18,637 nucleotides of DNA. Origin: JACCVL01 sp038232655 (GTDB lineage: Bacteria > Actinomycetota > Actinomycetes > Propionibacteriales > Nocardioidaceae). Shown piece after piece: positions 6,440 to 12,829 of the stretch. Each line of letters begins with the position of its first letter. Within the stretch, counting starts at the first letter, position 1. The DNA lies in contig JBBSNM010000055.1 of assembly GCA_038232655.1 (NCBI GenBank), positions 1 through 18,637 of the forward strand, written 5' to 3'. Below the pieces are notes generated by a model. That model did not search any database and was not told where the DNA came from. It worked only from the letters and a program-made list of their open reading frames with translations. The position numbers and the translations under genes are program-made.

Positions 6440-7201
6440 GTGGGCTGGGCGCCGCTGCGCGCGCCGGCCATGCTGGCCCTGCACGCCCTGCTGGTCGTGG
6501 CGCTGCTCGGCACGGGGTTGCTGGGCTGGTGGCAGTTCGACGCCTGGCGGTTGGAGCAGGCCGACGACGCCCGTGAGCGGCTGCAACGCACGGCGGTGCC
6601 GCTGGGCGCTGTGCTGGGCCCCGACGAGCCGCCCGCCGGTGAGGACGTCGGTGTGCCGGTGATCGCCGAGGGGCGCTACGCCCCGGCCGACGAGCAGTTC
6701 CTGGTCTCGCGCCCGGCCGGCGACCTGCCCAAGGGTTACTGGGTGCTCAGCCCGCTGCGCATCGAGGCCACCGGCTCGAGGCTGCTGGTCGTACGCGGGT
6801 GGACGCCGCGGTCCGCGCCGCTGCCGCCGGTGCCGGCGGGGCCGGTGAGCGAGGTGGGCGTGCTGCAACCCGGTGAGGACGGCTCGGGGACGGTCTCACC
6901 GCGGCGCGTGGTCCCCGCCGTGCGGATCCCCGCGCTGGTCGGGCAGACCAGCGGCGACCTGTACGGCGCCTACCTGCTGCGTACGGTGGCGCCACCCAAC
7001 GACCCGGCAACCCAGTTGCAGCTGGTCCCACCGCCATCGGCCGGCCCCTCGTGGAGGGCCGGGCTTCGCAACCTGGCCTACGCGGCGCAGTGGTGGCTGT
7101 TCGGGGTGTTCGCCCTCGTGCTCTGGTGGCGGATGTGCGTTGACCGGCTGGCGTCGGCGCGCCTGGAGGCCACCCCTGCCCGGGTAGCCTCGCCGTCGTG
7201 A
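6440..7201 (+). CDS. SURF1 family cytochrome c oxidase assembly protein
   Basis: The 253-residue protein has the SURF1 layout: an N-terminal membrane helix (about 11-30) leading into GWWQFDAWRLEQ, a periplasm-facing domain with GRY (78-80) and LLVVRGW (115-121), and a C-terminal helix with NLAYAAQWWLFGVFAL (211-226), the family's most conserved block. SURF1 assists haem a insertion into subunit I of aa3-type oxidase. The start is GTG at 6440, 4 bp after the glyA stop; ATG at 6470 would cut into the first helix. Its last bases overlap the next gene by 4 bp (GTGA). The internal 65-70 region (DEPPAG) is rich in Pro and acidic residues, as in other actinobacterial members. Confidence 0.88.
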   Translation: MGWAPLRAPAMLALHALLVVALLGTGLLGWWQFDAWRLEQADDARERLQRTAVPLGAVLGPDEPPAGEDVGVPVIAEGRYAPADEQFLVSRPAGDLPKGYWVLSPLRIEATGSRLLVVRGWTPRSAPLPPVPAGPVSEVGVLQPGEDGSGTVSPRRVVPAVRIPALVGQTSGDLYGAYLLRTVAPPNDPATQLQLVPPPSAGPSWRAGLRNLAYAAQWWLFGVFALVLWWRMCVDRLASARLEATPARVASPS

Positions 7202-7542
7202 ACGCCGCGCTGACCCGCTACCGGGTGATGGCCTACGTGGTGGGTGTGCTGCTGGTCGTGCTGGTCCTCGTCGGGGTCCCGCTGAAGTACCTGGCGACGC
7301 CGGGCACCGGCCCGCAGGAGGTCGGCGAGTGGATAACGACCTATCTGGGGGTCGCGCACGGCTGGCTGTACATGGTGTTCCTGGTGGCCGCGGCGCTGCT
7401 CGCCCGGCAGGCCCGCTGGAGCGTCCCCTTCACCATCGCCACGCTGCTGCTGGGCACCGTCCCGCTGGCCAGCTTCGTCGCCGAGCGGCGGGCCACCGCC
7501 CACACCCGCGAGCTGCAGGTCAGCTCTTCTCGTCCTCGCTAG
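7198..7542 (+). CDS. DUF3817 integral membrane protein
   Basis: A 114-residue protein has three predicted helices (about 10-32, 50-68 and 75-95) and the DUF3817 features RYRVMAYVVGVLL, VPLKYL and AHGWLYMVFLVAA. The function of the family is unknown; in actinobacteria it often lies beside other small membrane proteins. GTG at 7198 overlaps the SURF1 TGA in GTGA, so translation is probably coupled. The last 23 bp overlap, tail to tail, the 3' end of the opposite-strand gene at 7520. Confidence 0.85.
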   Translation: MNAALTRYRVMAYVVGVLLVVLVLVGVPLKYLATPGTGPQEVGEWITTYLGVAHGWLYMVFLVAAALLARQARWSVPFTIATLLLGTVPLASFVAERRATAHTRELQVSSSRPR

Positions 7543-8239
7543 CCGCCTCGTCGTCGGCGTCCGCGGTGTCCGCTGCGTCGACCGGCTCGGCCACCACTTC
7601 GAGCTTGTCGTCAGTGTCGGCCACCGGGTCGACCACCGGGTCGACCACCGGGTCGACGGCCTCGGCACCGGCAGCGTCGGCGCCCGGCGGGGGCGGTGTC
7701 GGCGTGGTGGGGATCCGGACGGGCTCGGGCGCCGTGAACTCCCGGGCCTTGCTGGCGACGAACGCGGCCACACCGGCCAGGCCTAGGGCGATCACGATGT
7801 TTCGCAGCCAGTGCCGCTCGGGCTTGGCCGGCTCCAGCCCGACGGCCGTCCGTGCCCGGTCGGCGGCCAGCTGGCCACGCTTCTTGGCCTGCTTGCGTGC
7901 CTTGCGGGTGCGCTTGTCGGCGTCCTTCAATGCCTGCTGACCTCGCTCGCGGGCTCCGTGGCCGCGTGCTCGGGCTTCCTCCCGGGCGGCCTCGGCGGCG
8001 GCGGCCGCGCTGGCGGCGAGCGTGGCGGCCGTGGCGGCGACGGCCGGCTGCACCTCGTTACGTACCCGCTCGGACGCGGTTTTGGCGGCCTGCTCGACAG
8101 CCGGGACCACCGTCGTCTGAGCCCGCTCGCTCAACTGCTGGGCTGTCTCACCGGCCCGGTGGCCGAGGTCCTTGGCGGCGACTCGGGCGTTGGCGAGTGC
8201 CAGCTCGGCGGGCGTGGCCTTGCGACGGCGGATGTGCAT
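7520..8239 (-). CDS. Ala-rich membrane-anchored protein, DUF5324-like by layout
   Basis: The 239-residue protein is charged and alanine-rich, with heptad-like helices over about 10-135 (EQAAKTASERVRNEVQPA and an A-rich core), a basic stretch DKRTRKARKQAKKRGQ, one membrane helix (about 146-163) and an acidic Pro/Thr-rich tail with VDPVVDPVVDPVADTDD. ATG at 8239 is preceded by GGAGGG with 6-nt spacing, a strong start. The same architecture, beside cyclophilin and rhomboid, recalls the DUF5324 protein of streptomycetes; this is by layout and position, not alignment. The function is unknown. The tail would be outside the cell if the basic region faces the cytoplasm. Its 3' end overlaps DUF3817 by 23 bp. 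Confidence 0.75.
   Translation of the reverse strand: MHIRRRKATPAELALANARVAAKDLGHRAGETAQQLSERAQTTVVPAVEQAAKTASERVRNEVQPAVAATAATLAASAAAAAEAAREEARARGHGARERGQQALKDADKRTRKARKQAKKRGQLAADRARTAVGLEPAKPERHWLRNIVIALGLAGVAAFVASKAREFTAPEPVRIPTTPTPPPPGADAAGAEAVDPVVDPVVDPVADTDDKLEVVAEPVDAADTADADDEAASEDEKS
7621..7656. repeat. 12-bp tandem repeat, three copies
   Basis: CCACCGGGTCGA occurs three times in a row inside the tail of the Ala-rich protein. On the minus strand it encodes the VDPV repeats of the acidic extracellular tail. Confidence 0.9.
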
Positions 8240-8426
8240 GGGGCTCCCTCCAGCGGTGGACGTACTCATCGTATGACCGGGGTGTCCAGCCCCGACCAGA
8301 GGCTCATGCTTTCGTGCCCTCGCCGAGATGTCACATCGGGGCTGGCGCCGCGGCCCGTAGGATCGACTCGGGTGCCGGCCGCGGATCTGCCGGGCACCCG
8401 TCCCCGAATCGCGAGAGGAGCCCGTC

Positions 8427-8957
8427 GTGGCCGAGTCCCTGTACGCCACCTTGCACACCACCCGAGGAGACGTCGTCGTCCGGCTGTTCCCCGACCATGC
8501 CCCGGCGACCGTGCAGAACTTCGTCGGCCTGGCCGAGGGCACCAAGGAGTGGACCGACCCGAAGACCCGGCAGCCACGCACCGACCGCTTCTACGACGGG
8601 CTCGGCTTCCACCGGGTCATCAACAGCTTCATGATCCAGGGCGGCGACCCGCTCGGCACCGGCACCGGTGGCCCCGGCTACACCTTCAAGGACGAGTTCC
8701 ACCCCGAGCTGGGATTCGACCGGCCGTACCTGCTGGCGATGGCCAACGCCGGGCCCGGCACCAACGGTTCGCAGTTCTTCATCACCGTGCAGCCGACCAC
8801 CTGGCTCAACTTCAAGCACACGATCTTCGGTGAGGTCGAGGGCGACGACAGCCAGGCCGTCGTCGACGGGATCGCCACCACCGCCACCGACGGGCAGGAC
8901 CGGCCCGTGGACCCGGTGGTGATCGAGCGGCTCGACATCGAACGCCGCGACTCCTGA
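8427..8957 (+). CDS. ppiA: Cyclophilin-type peptidyl-prolyl cis-trans isomerase
   Basis: A single-domain cyclophilin of 176 residues catalyses cis-trans isomerisation of Xaa-Pro bonds. Active-site positions are visible: FHRVI (R63), F68-Q71 in FMIQGGDP, NGSQFFIT (113-120), W126 and H131 in TWLNFKHTIFG. There is no signal peptide, so it acts in the cytoplasm. GTG at 8427 follows GAGAGGAG (8412-8419). The gene holds the position of M. tuberculosis ppiA between the gyrA region and crgA, and is followed after 5 bp by the rhomboid gene. The 187 bp upstream, shared with the divergent Ala-rich gene, show no convincing promoter beyond an isolated TAGGAT at 8358-8363. Confidence 0.95.
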   Translation: MAESLYATLHTTRGDVVVRLFPDHAPATVQNFVGLAEGTKEWTDPKTRQPRTDRFYDGLGFHRVINSFMIQGGDPLGTGTGGPGYTFKDEFHPELGFDRPYLLAMANAGPGTNGSQFFITVQPTTWLNFKHTIFGEVEGDDSQAVVDGIATTATDGQDRPVDPVVIERLDIERRDS

Positions 8958-8962
8958 GCGAC

Positions 8963-9826
8963 GTGAGCGGCAGCCCGCAGCAGCCCGAGCAGACCAGTCC
9001 CCGCTGCTACCGCCACGGCGAGCGCGAGACCTGGATCAGTTGCCAGCGCTGCGGTCGCCCGATCTGCCCCGACTGCATGCGGCCGGCGTCGGTGGGCTTC
9101 CACTGCCCGCAGTGTGTGAGCGCGGCCGAGAGCGGCCAGCGCACCGCCCGGACGGTGGCCGGCGGGCGGGTGCCGGCGGCGCCGGGCCGGGCCACGCTGG
9201 CACTGATCGGGGCCAACCTGGCCGTCTTCGTGCTGGTGCTGGGCACCGGTGGGAGCGCGAGCGAGGTGTACCAGCAGTCGTTCATGCTCACCGACTCCCG
9301 CCCGCTGTTCGGCCTGACCGGCGTCGACGACGGGGCCTGGTGGCGGTTGCTCACCTCGGCGTTTCTGCACCTGCAGGTGCTGCACATCGCGTTCAACATG
9401 TTCGCGTTGTACGTGCTCGGCCCGCCGCTGGAGCGACTGGTCGGTCAGCTGCGGATGGTGGGGATCTACCTCACGACCGGCCTCGCCGGCTCGGTCGCGG
9501 TGCTGTGGCTCGGCGACCCGCGCATCCCCACGGTGGGGGCCTCGGGTGCGGTCTTCGGCATCTTCGGTGCCGCCATCGTGTTGATGCGGTCCCGTGGCTA
9601 CGACATCTCGTCGCTGGCGATGGTGCTGGGCATCAACCTGGTGATCACGTTCGCGGTGCCGAACATCAGCTGGCAGGCTCACCTGGGCGGGCTGCTGGTC
9701 GGCATGGCGCTGGGTGCGGTGCTGGCCTACACCCCGCGCCCCCGGCGCCGGGTGGCCCATCCGGTGGCCTTCGTCGGGCTGTGGACGGGCCTGGTGCTCG
9801 CGGTCGCCGCGCACGTGCTGCTCTGA
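8963..9826 (+). CDS. Rhomboid-family intramembrane serine protease with N-terminal zinc finger
   Basis: The 287-residue protein begins with a cytoplasmic B-box-like zinc-binding region: C15, H18, C27, C30, C35, C38, C48 and C51. A rhomboid core with about six or seven helices follows. The catalytic dyad is S194 in GASGAVFG and H240 in WQAHLGGLLVG; H141 and N145 of HIAFNMF form the usual oxyanion region. Rhomboids cut transmembrane substrates within the bilayer; the substrate here is unknown. GTG at 8963 is 5 bp past the ppiA stop, so the two are probably co-transcribed. The rhomboid position next to crgA is conserved in many actinobacteria. Confidence 0.92.
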   Translation: MSGSPQQPEQTSPRCYRHGERETWISCQRCGRPICPDCMRPASVGFHCPQCVSAAESGQRTARTVAGGRVPAAPGRATLALIGANLAVFVLVLGTGGSASEVYQQSFMLTDSRPLFGLTGVDDGAWWRLLTSAFLHLQVLHIAFNMFALYVLGPPLERLVGQLRMVGIYLTTGLAGSVAVLWLGDPRIPTVGASGAVFGIFGAAIVLMRSRGYDISSLAMVLGINLVITFAVPNISWQAHLGGLLVGMALGAVLAYTPRPRRRVAHPVAFVGLWTGLVLAVAAHVLL

Positions 9827-9830
9827 GTGG

Positions 9831-9862
9831 CTGTCCACACTGGGGACAACTGCTGTGGACAA
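9831..9862. promoter_or_regulatory. Cluster of three DnaA-box-like 9-mers
   Basis: CTGTCCACA (9831-9839, +), TTGTCCCCA (9841-9849 read on -) and TTGTCCACA (9854-9862 read on -) lie within 32 bp. The last equals the actinobacterial DnaA-box consensus and the other two differ by one base. They sit between the convergent stops of rhomboid and crgA, followed by the palindrome ACAGCGCTGT (9865-9874). The outer boxes also form an 8-bp inverted repeat (TGTCCACA/TGTGGACA), so a bidirectional terminator role is possible, although no T-tract is present. Confidence 0.6.
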
Positions 9863-9888
9863 TTACAGCGCTGTCATTCGGGCCCGCC

Positions 9889-10131
9889 TCACTCCCACTG
9901 GGTGGCGAAGATGAAGCCGAACGCGATCAGGCCCATGCCGATGAGCAGGTTCCAGTTTCCGAGGTCGGACATGCCCGGGATCTGGTTGCCCGCGATGTAG
10001 AAGACGACCACCCAGATCAGCCCGAGCAGCCAGCAGGTGACCATCACCGGCGCGGCGTACCGCTTCACCAGGCTCGGCCCGCTCGGCCCATTCGACGGCT
10101 GCTTGTTCCTGCGGGGCGAAGAGCTGGGCAC
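9889..10131 (-). CDS. crgA: Cell division protein CrgA
   Basis: An 80-residue protein has a basic, Pro/Ser-rich cytoplasmic head (1-25), two membrane helices (about 28-48 and 60-77) and the family end FGFIFATQWE. CrgA is an actinobacterial divisome protein that interacts with FtsZ, FtsQ, FtsI, PbpA and CwsA and affects septum placement; in Streptomyces it restrains FtsZ ring formation. GTG at 10131 is preceded by AGAGG with about 7-nt spacing. It lies between rhomboid (convergent) and DUF881 (divergent), as in M. tuberculosis Rv0011c. Its partners PbpA and RodA are encoded nearby. Confidence 0.95.
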   Translation of the reverse strand: MPSSSPRRNKQPSNGPSGPSLVKRYAAPVMVTCWLLGLIWVVVFYIAGNQIPGMSDLGNWNLLIGMGLIAFGFIFATQWE

Positions 10132-10214
10132 CGGACACCTCTGCTGACTGGGTTGGAGTCGGCGGACCCGACTAGCCTAGACGGGGCGGCGTTAACGCAG
10201 GAGGGGTGGCGAGG
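10132..10214. promoter_or_regulatory. Divergent crgA / DUF881 intergenic region with palindromes
   Basis: This 83-bp region must start both transcripts. CTAGCCTAG (10172-10180) offers TANNNT-type -10 matches on both strands (TAGCCT on +, TAGGCT on -). GCGTTAACGC (10189-10198) is a perfect 10-bp palindrome. AGGAGGGG (10199-10206) is the Shine-Dalgarno of DUF881. No good -35 is seen. Confidence 0.4.
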
Positions 10215-10931
10215 GTGACGGTGAGCGGCTGGGGGCGCTGGCGACTGGCCGTGCCGGCGGCGGCTGGGCTGGCGGGGGTCTTGTTCGTGGCCAGCGCGGT
10301 GAGCAGCGACGGCACTGACCTGCGCGCCGGAAGTGCCGATCTGCCGGCGCTGGTCAGCGAGCGCGCGGGTGCCGTCGACGAGCTCACCCGGCGCGTCGAC
10401 GACCTGCAGGCCGATGTCGACCGGCTCAGCGCGGCCGTGGACGACGAGACGGTCCGCAACCTCCGTCGCCAGGTCGCAGCCATCGAGGACGTTTCCGGCA
10501 TGACCGCGGTCGACGGCCCCGGTTTGGTCGTGACCCTCGACGACGCTCCCGTGCAACGGCTGTCGGACGACGTCGACGCCAACGTGCTCGTCGTCCACCA
10601 GCAAGACATCCAGGCGTTCGTGAACGCGCTGTGGAGAGGCGGTGCGGTTGCCGTGTCGCTGCAGGGCCAGCGGCTGGTGTCGACCACGGCGGTCAAGTGC
10701 GTCGGCAATACCGTCGTCATCGAGCAGGTGCCGTACGCGCCGCCGTACGTGATCGAGGCGGTGGGCGACCAGGAGTCCCTGCTCCGGGCCATGGACGACA
10801 CACCCGGCGTCGGGTTCTTCCGCGACGACGCCAAGACCTACGGTCTCGGCCTCGATGTGTCCCGCTCGTCGCGGATCGACATCTCGGCCTACGAGGGCCG
10901 CCCGGCCATGGACTACGCCCGGCCGCTCTAG
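10215..10931 (+). CDS. DUF881 family membrane-anchored protein
   Basis: The 238-residue protein has one N-terminal membrane helix (about 11-29), a coiled-coil stretch (about 46-92, LTRRVDDLQADVDRL) and the DUF881 domain with VDGPGLVVTLDD, NALWRGGAVAVSLQGQRL and the C-terminal end of the domain. It faces outside if the helix is a signal anchor. The family is found near division and wall genes in actinobacteria (Rv0012 in M. tuberculosis) and lacks a defined biochemical role. GTG at 10215 is preferred over GTG at 10206 because AGGAGGGG (10199-10206) gives proper spacing only to the former. The stop lies 2 bp from the convergent pknB stop. Confidence 0.88.
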   Translation: MTVSGWGRWRLAVPAAAGLAGVLFVASAVSSDGTDLRAGSADLPALVSERAGAVDELTRRVDDLQADVDRLSAAVDDETVRNLRRQVAAIEDVSGMTAVDGPGLVVTLDDAPVQRLSDDVDANVLVVHQQDIQAFVNALWRGGAVAVSLQGQRLVSTTAVKCVGNTVVIEQVPYAPPYVIEAVGDQESLLRAMDDTPGVGFFRDDAKTYGLGLDVSRSSRIDISAYEGRPAMDYARPL

Positions 10932-10933
10932 CT

Positions 10934-12829
10934 CTAGCTGGCCGCGGGCGGGCCACCCCCCTGCGGTCTGGTCGGCTTCGTGGGCTTGGTGCTCGTCGGT
11001 GGCTCCGAGGTGGGTTCCGGGTTGGTGGTCGTCGGCTTGGTGGTCGTCGGCTTGGTCGTCGTCGGCTTGGTGGTGGTGGGTTCCTCGGTGGTGGGTTCCT
11101 CGGTGGTGGGTTCCTCGGTGGTGGGTTCCTCGGTGGTGGGTTCCTCGGTCTCCTCCGGCCGGTTCGACACCGTGATCGTCACCTGGTCACCCCGGCCGGC
11201 CGACGTGCCCGGCGCCGGGCTCTGCTGCACCACCCGGCCGGCGTTGGCGCTCGCACCGGAGTCGAAGGTGACGTACGGGTCGAGCCCCGCACGTTCGATC
11301 TGGTTCTCTGCCACGCTCTGCCGCATGCCGACGACATCGGGTACCTCGACCGGGCCGTCACTGAGGACCAGCGTGACCACCGAGCCGGGCTCCACCGCGG
11401 TGCCCGACTCGGGCGACACGTCGATGACCTGGTTGCGCGGTTCGCTGCTGGCCGAACGCTCGATGTCGGCCTGCAGCCCCACCCGGCGCAGCGTCTCGAT
11501 GGCTGCCGGCCGGGAGGCGCCCTCGAGCCCCGGCGGCACCGTCACCGCGTCCGGGCCGGCGCTCACGACCAGCTCGACGGTGGACCCCTTGTCGGCCGAA
11601 CCGCTGGCGGGTTCCTGGTCGGTCACCCGCCCGGCCGGCTCCTCGCTCGCCTGCTCGTCGGCCCGGACCTCAAACCCGGCATCTTCCAGTTGGGTGGTGG
11701 CCGGGCCGATCCGCATGCCAACGACGTCCGGCACGAGGACACTGTCCTCGTTCGCACCCTGGAGGAGCACGTAGCCGACGCCACCGAGCAGCCCCAGCAG
11801 CAGCAGGCCGAGGGTCAGCCACAGCCACGGACGGCGTCGCCGGGCCGGCTCCGCTGGCTCGTCGTCGGTTGCGGCGAGCGTGGCCGTCGACCCGCCGGCC
11901 GCTGCCATCGTCGGCACGTCGTCGGCGGCTGCCACCGGGGCCTCGACGTCCTGGCCGGCCAGCGCGCGCTCGATGTCGGCGCGCATCTGCGCCGCCGACT
12001 GGTAGCGCTCGGACGTCCGCTTCGCGAGCGCCTTGCCGACGATGGCGTCGATCTCGGGCGACACCTCCGGCTCGATGCTCGAGGCGAGCACCGGCTCCTC
12101 CCGCACGTGCTGGTAGGCGACCGACACCGGGCTGTCGCCAACGAACGGCGGCCGGCCGGTCAGCAGCTCGAACAGCAGGCAGCCGGTGGAGTAGATGTCG
12201 CTGCGAGCGTCGACCTGTTCGCCGCGTGCCTGCTCGGGCGACAGGTACTGCGCGGTCCCGACCACAGCCGCGGTCGCCGTCATCGTGGACGACGAGTCCG
12301 CGATCGCGCGGGCGATCCCGAAGTCCATGACCTTGATCCGACCGGCGGGGGTCAGCATCACGTTCGCGGGCTTGATGTCGCGGTGCACGATGCCCGCGCG
12401 GTGGGAGTAGTCCAGCGCCGACAGCACGTCGGCGGTGATCTCGAGGGCCCGCTCGGGCAGGATCTTGCGACCCTGGCGGATCAGCTCGCGCAGCGTCTGA
12501 CCCTCGACGAACTCCATCACGATGTACGGGACGTGGCTGCCGGCCGCGTCGACCTCGTCACCGGTGTCGTACACGGCGACGATCGCCGGGTGGTTGAGCG
12601 AGGCGGCCGACTGCGCCTCGCGTCGGAACCGGGCCTGGAAGGTCGGGTCGCTGGCCAGGTCGCTGCGCAGCCGCTTGATGGCCACCGTGCGCCCGAGTCG
12701 GGAGTCGTGCCCGGCGCGCACATCGGCCATGCCGCCGCGACCGATCATCGCGCCGACCTGGTACCGACCCCCGAGAACCGGGTCGCCGCCGCCGGCGGCG
12801 CCGCCCGCCCCGGGCTGCTGCTCGGTCAC
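10934..12829 (-). CDS. pknB: Membrane Ser/Thr protein kinase with PASTA repeats, PknB-type
   Basis: A 631-residue Hanks-type kinase that senses cell-wall fragments and phosphorylates growth and division targets. Kinase domain about 22-290: glycine loop GRGGMADV, K52, E71, HRD 149-151 with D151, K153 and N156, DFG 169-171, activation loop with T182/T184/T186 before GTAQYLSPEQ. A juxtamembrane linker leads to one membrane helix (334-356). Three extracellular PASTA repeats follow (about 364-425, 429-491, 494-556), one fewer than the four of M. tuberculosis PknB, then a 75-residue tail of TTEEP and TTTKP units. GTG at 12829 overlaps the pknA stop by 4 bp. It is the last gene of the operon, convergent with DUF881. 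Confidence 0.96.
   Translation of the reverse strand: MTEQQPGAGGAAGGGDPVLGGRYQVGAMIGRGGMADVRAGHDSRLGRTVAIKRLRSDLASDPTFQARFRREAQSAASLNHPAIVAVYDTGDEVDAAGSHVPYIVMEFVEGQTLRELIRQGRKILPERALEITADVLSALDYSHRAGIVHRDIKPANVMLTPAGRIKVMDFGIARAIADSSSTMTATAAVVGTAQYLSPEQARGEQVDARSDIYSTGCLLFELLTGRPPFVGDSPVSVAYQHVREEPVLASSIEPEVSPEIDAIVGKALAKRTSERYQSAAQMRADIERALAGQDVEAPVAAADDVPTMAAAGGSTATLAATDDEPAEPARRRRPWLWLTLGLLLLGLLGGVGYVLLQGANEDSVLVPDVVGMRIGPATTQLEDAGFEVRADEQASEEPAGRVTDQEPASGSADKGSTVELVVSAGPDAVTVPPGLEGASRPAAIETLRRVGLQADIERSASSEPRNQVIDVSPESGTAVEPGSVVTLVLSDGPVEVPDVVGMRQSVAENQIERAGLDPYVTFDSGASANAGRVVQQSPAPGTSAGRGDQVTITVSNRPEETEEPTTEEPTTEEPTTEEPTTEEPTTTKPTTTKPTTTKPTTTNPEPTSEPPTSTKPTKPTRPQGGGPPAAS
11022..11149. 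repeat. 15-bp minisatellite encoding the PknB tail
   Basis: Two related 15-bp units are tandemly repeated: TTGGTGGTCGTCGGC with variants (11022-11081, about four copies) and TTCCTCGGTGGTGGG (11081-11140, four copies, plus a partial copy to 11149). Read on the minus strand they give the TTTKP and TTEEP units. The unit is a multiple of three, so copy-number change alters tail length without frameshift. Confidence 0.92.

Noticed and set aside
4867..6591. Long open frame of 574 codons on the - strand across glyA
   Set aside because: It is antisense to glyA, which has all conserved motifs; the composition is that of a GC-rich shadow frame.
8329..8363. Promoter of ppiA with TGTCAC and TAGGAT
   Set aside because: The spacing between the two elements is 23 bp, too long for a standard -35/-10 pair; only the isolated -10-like element remains.
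11022..11149. CRISPR-like array
   Set aside because: The 15-bp units are directly adjacent without spacers and encode in-frame amino-acid repeats of PknB.
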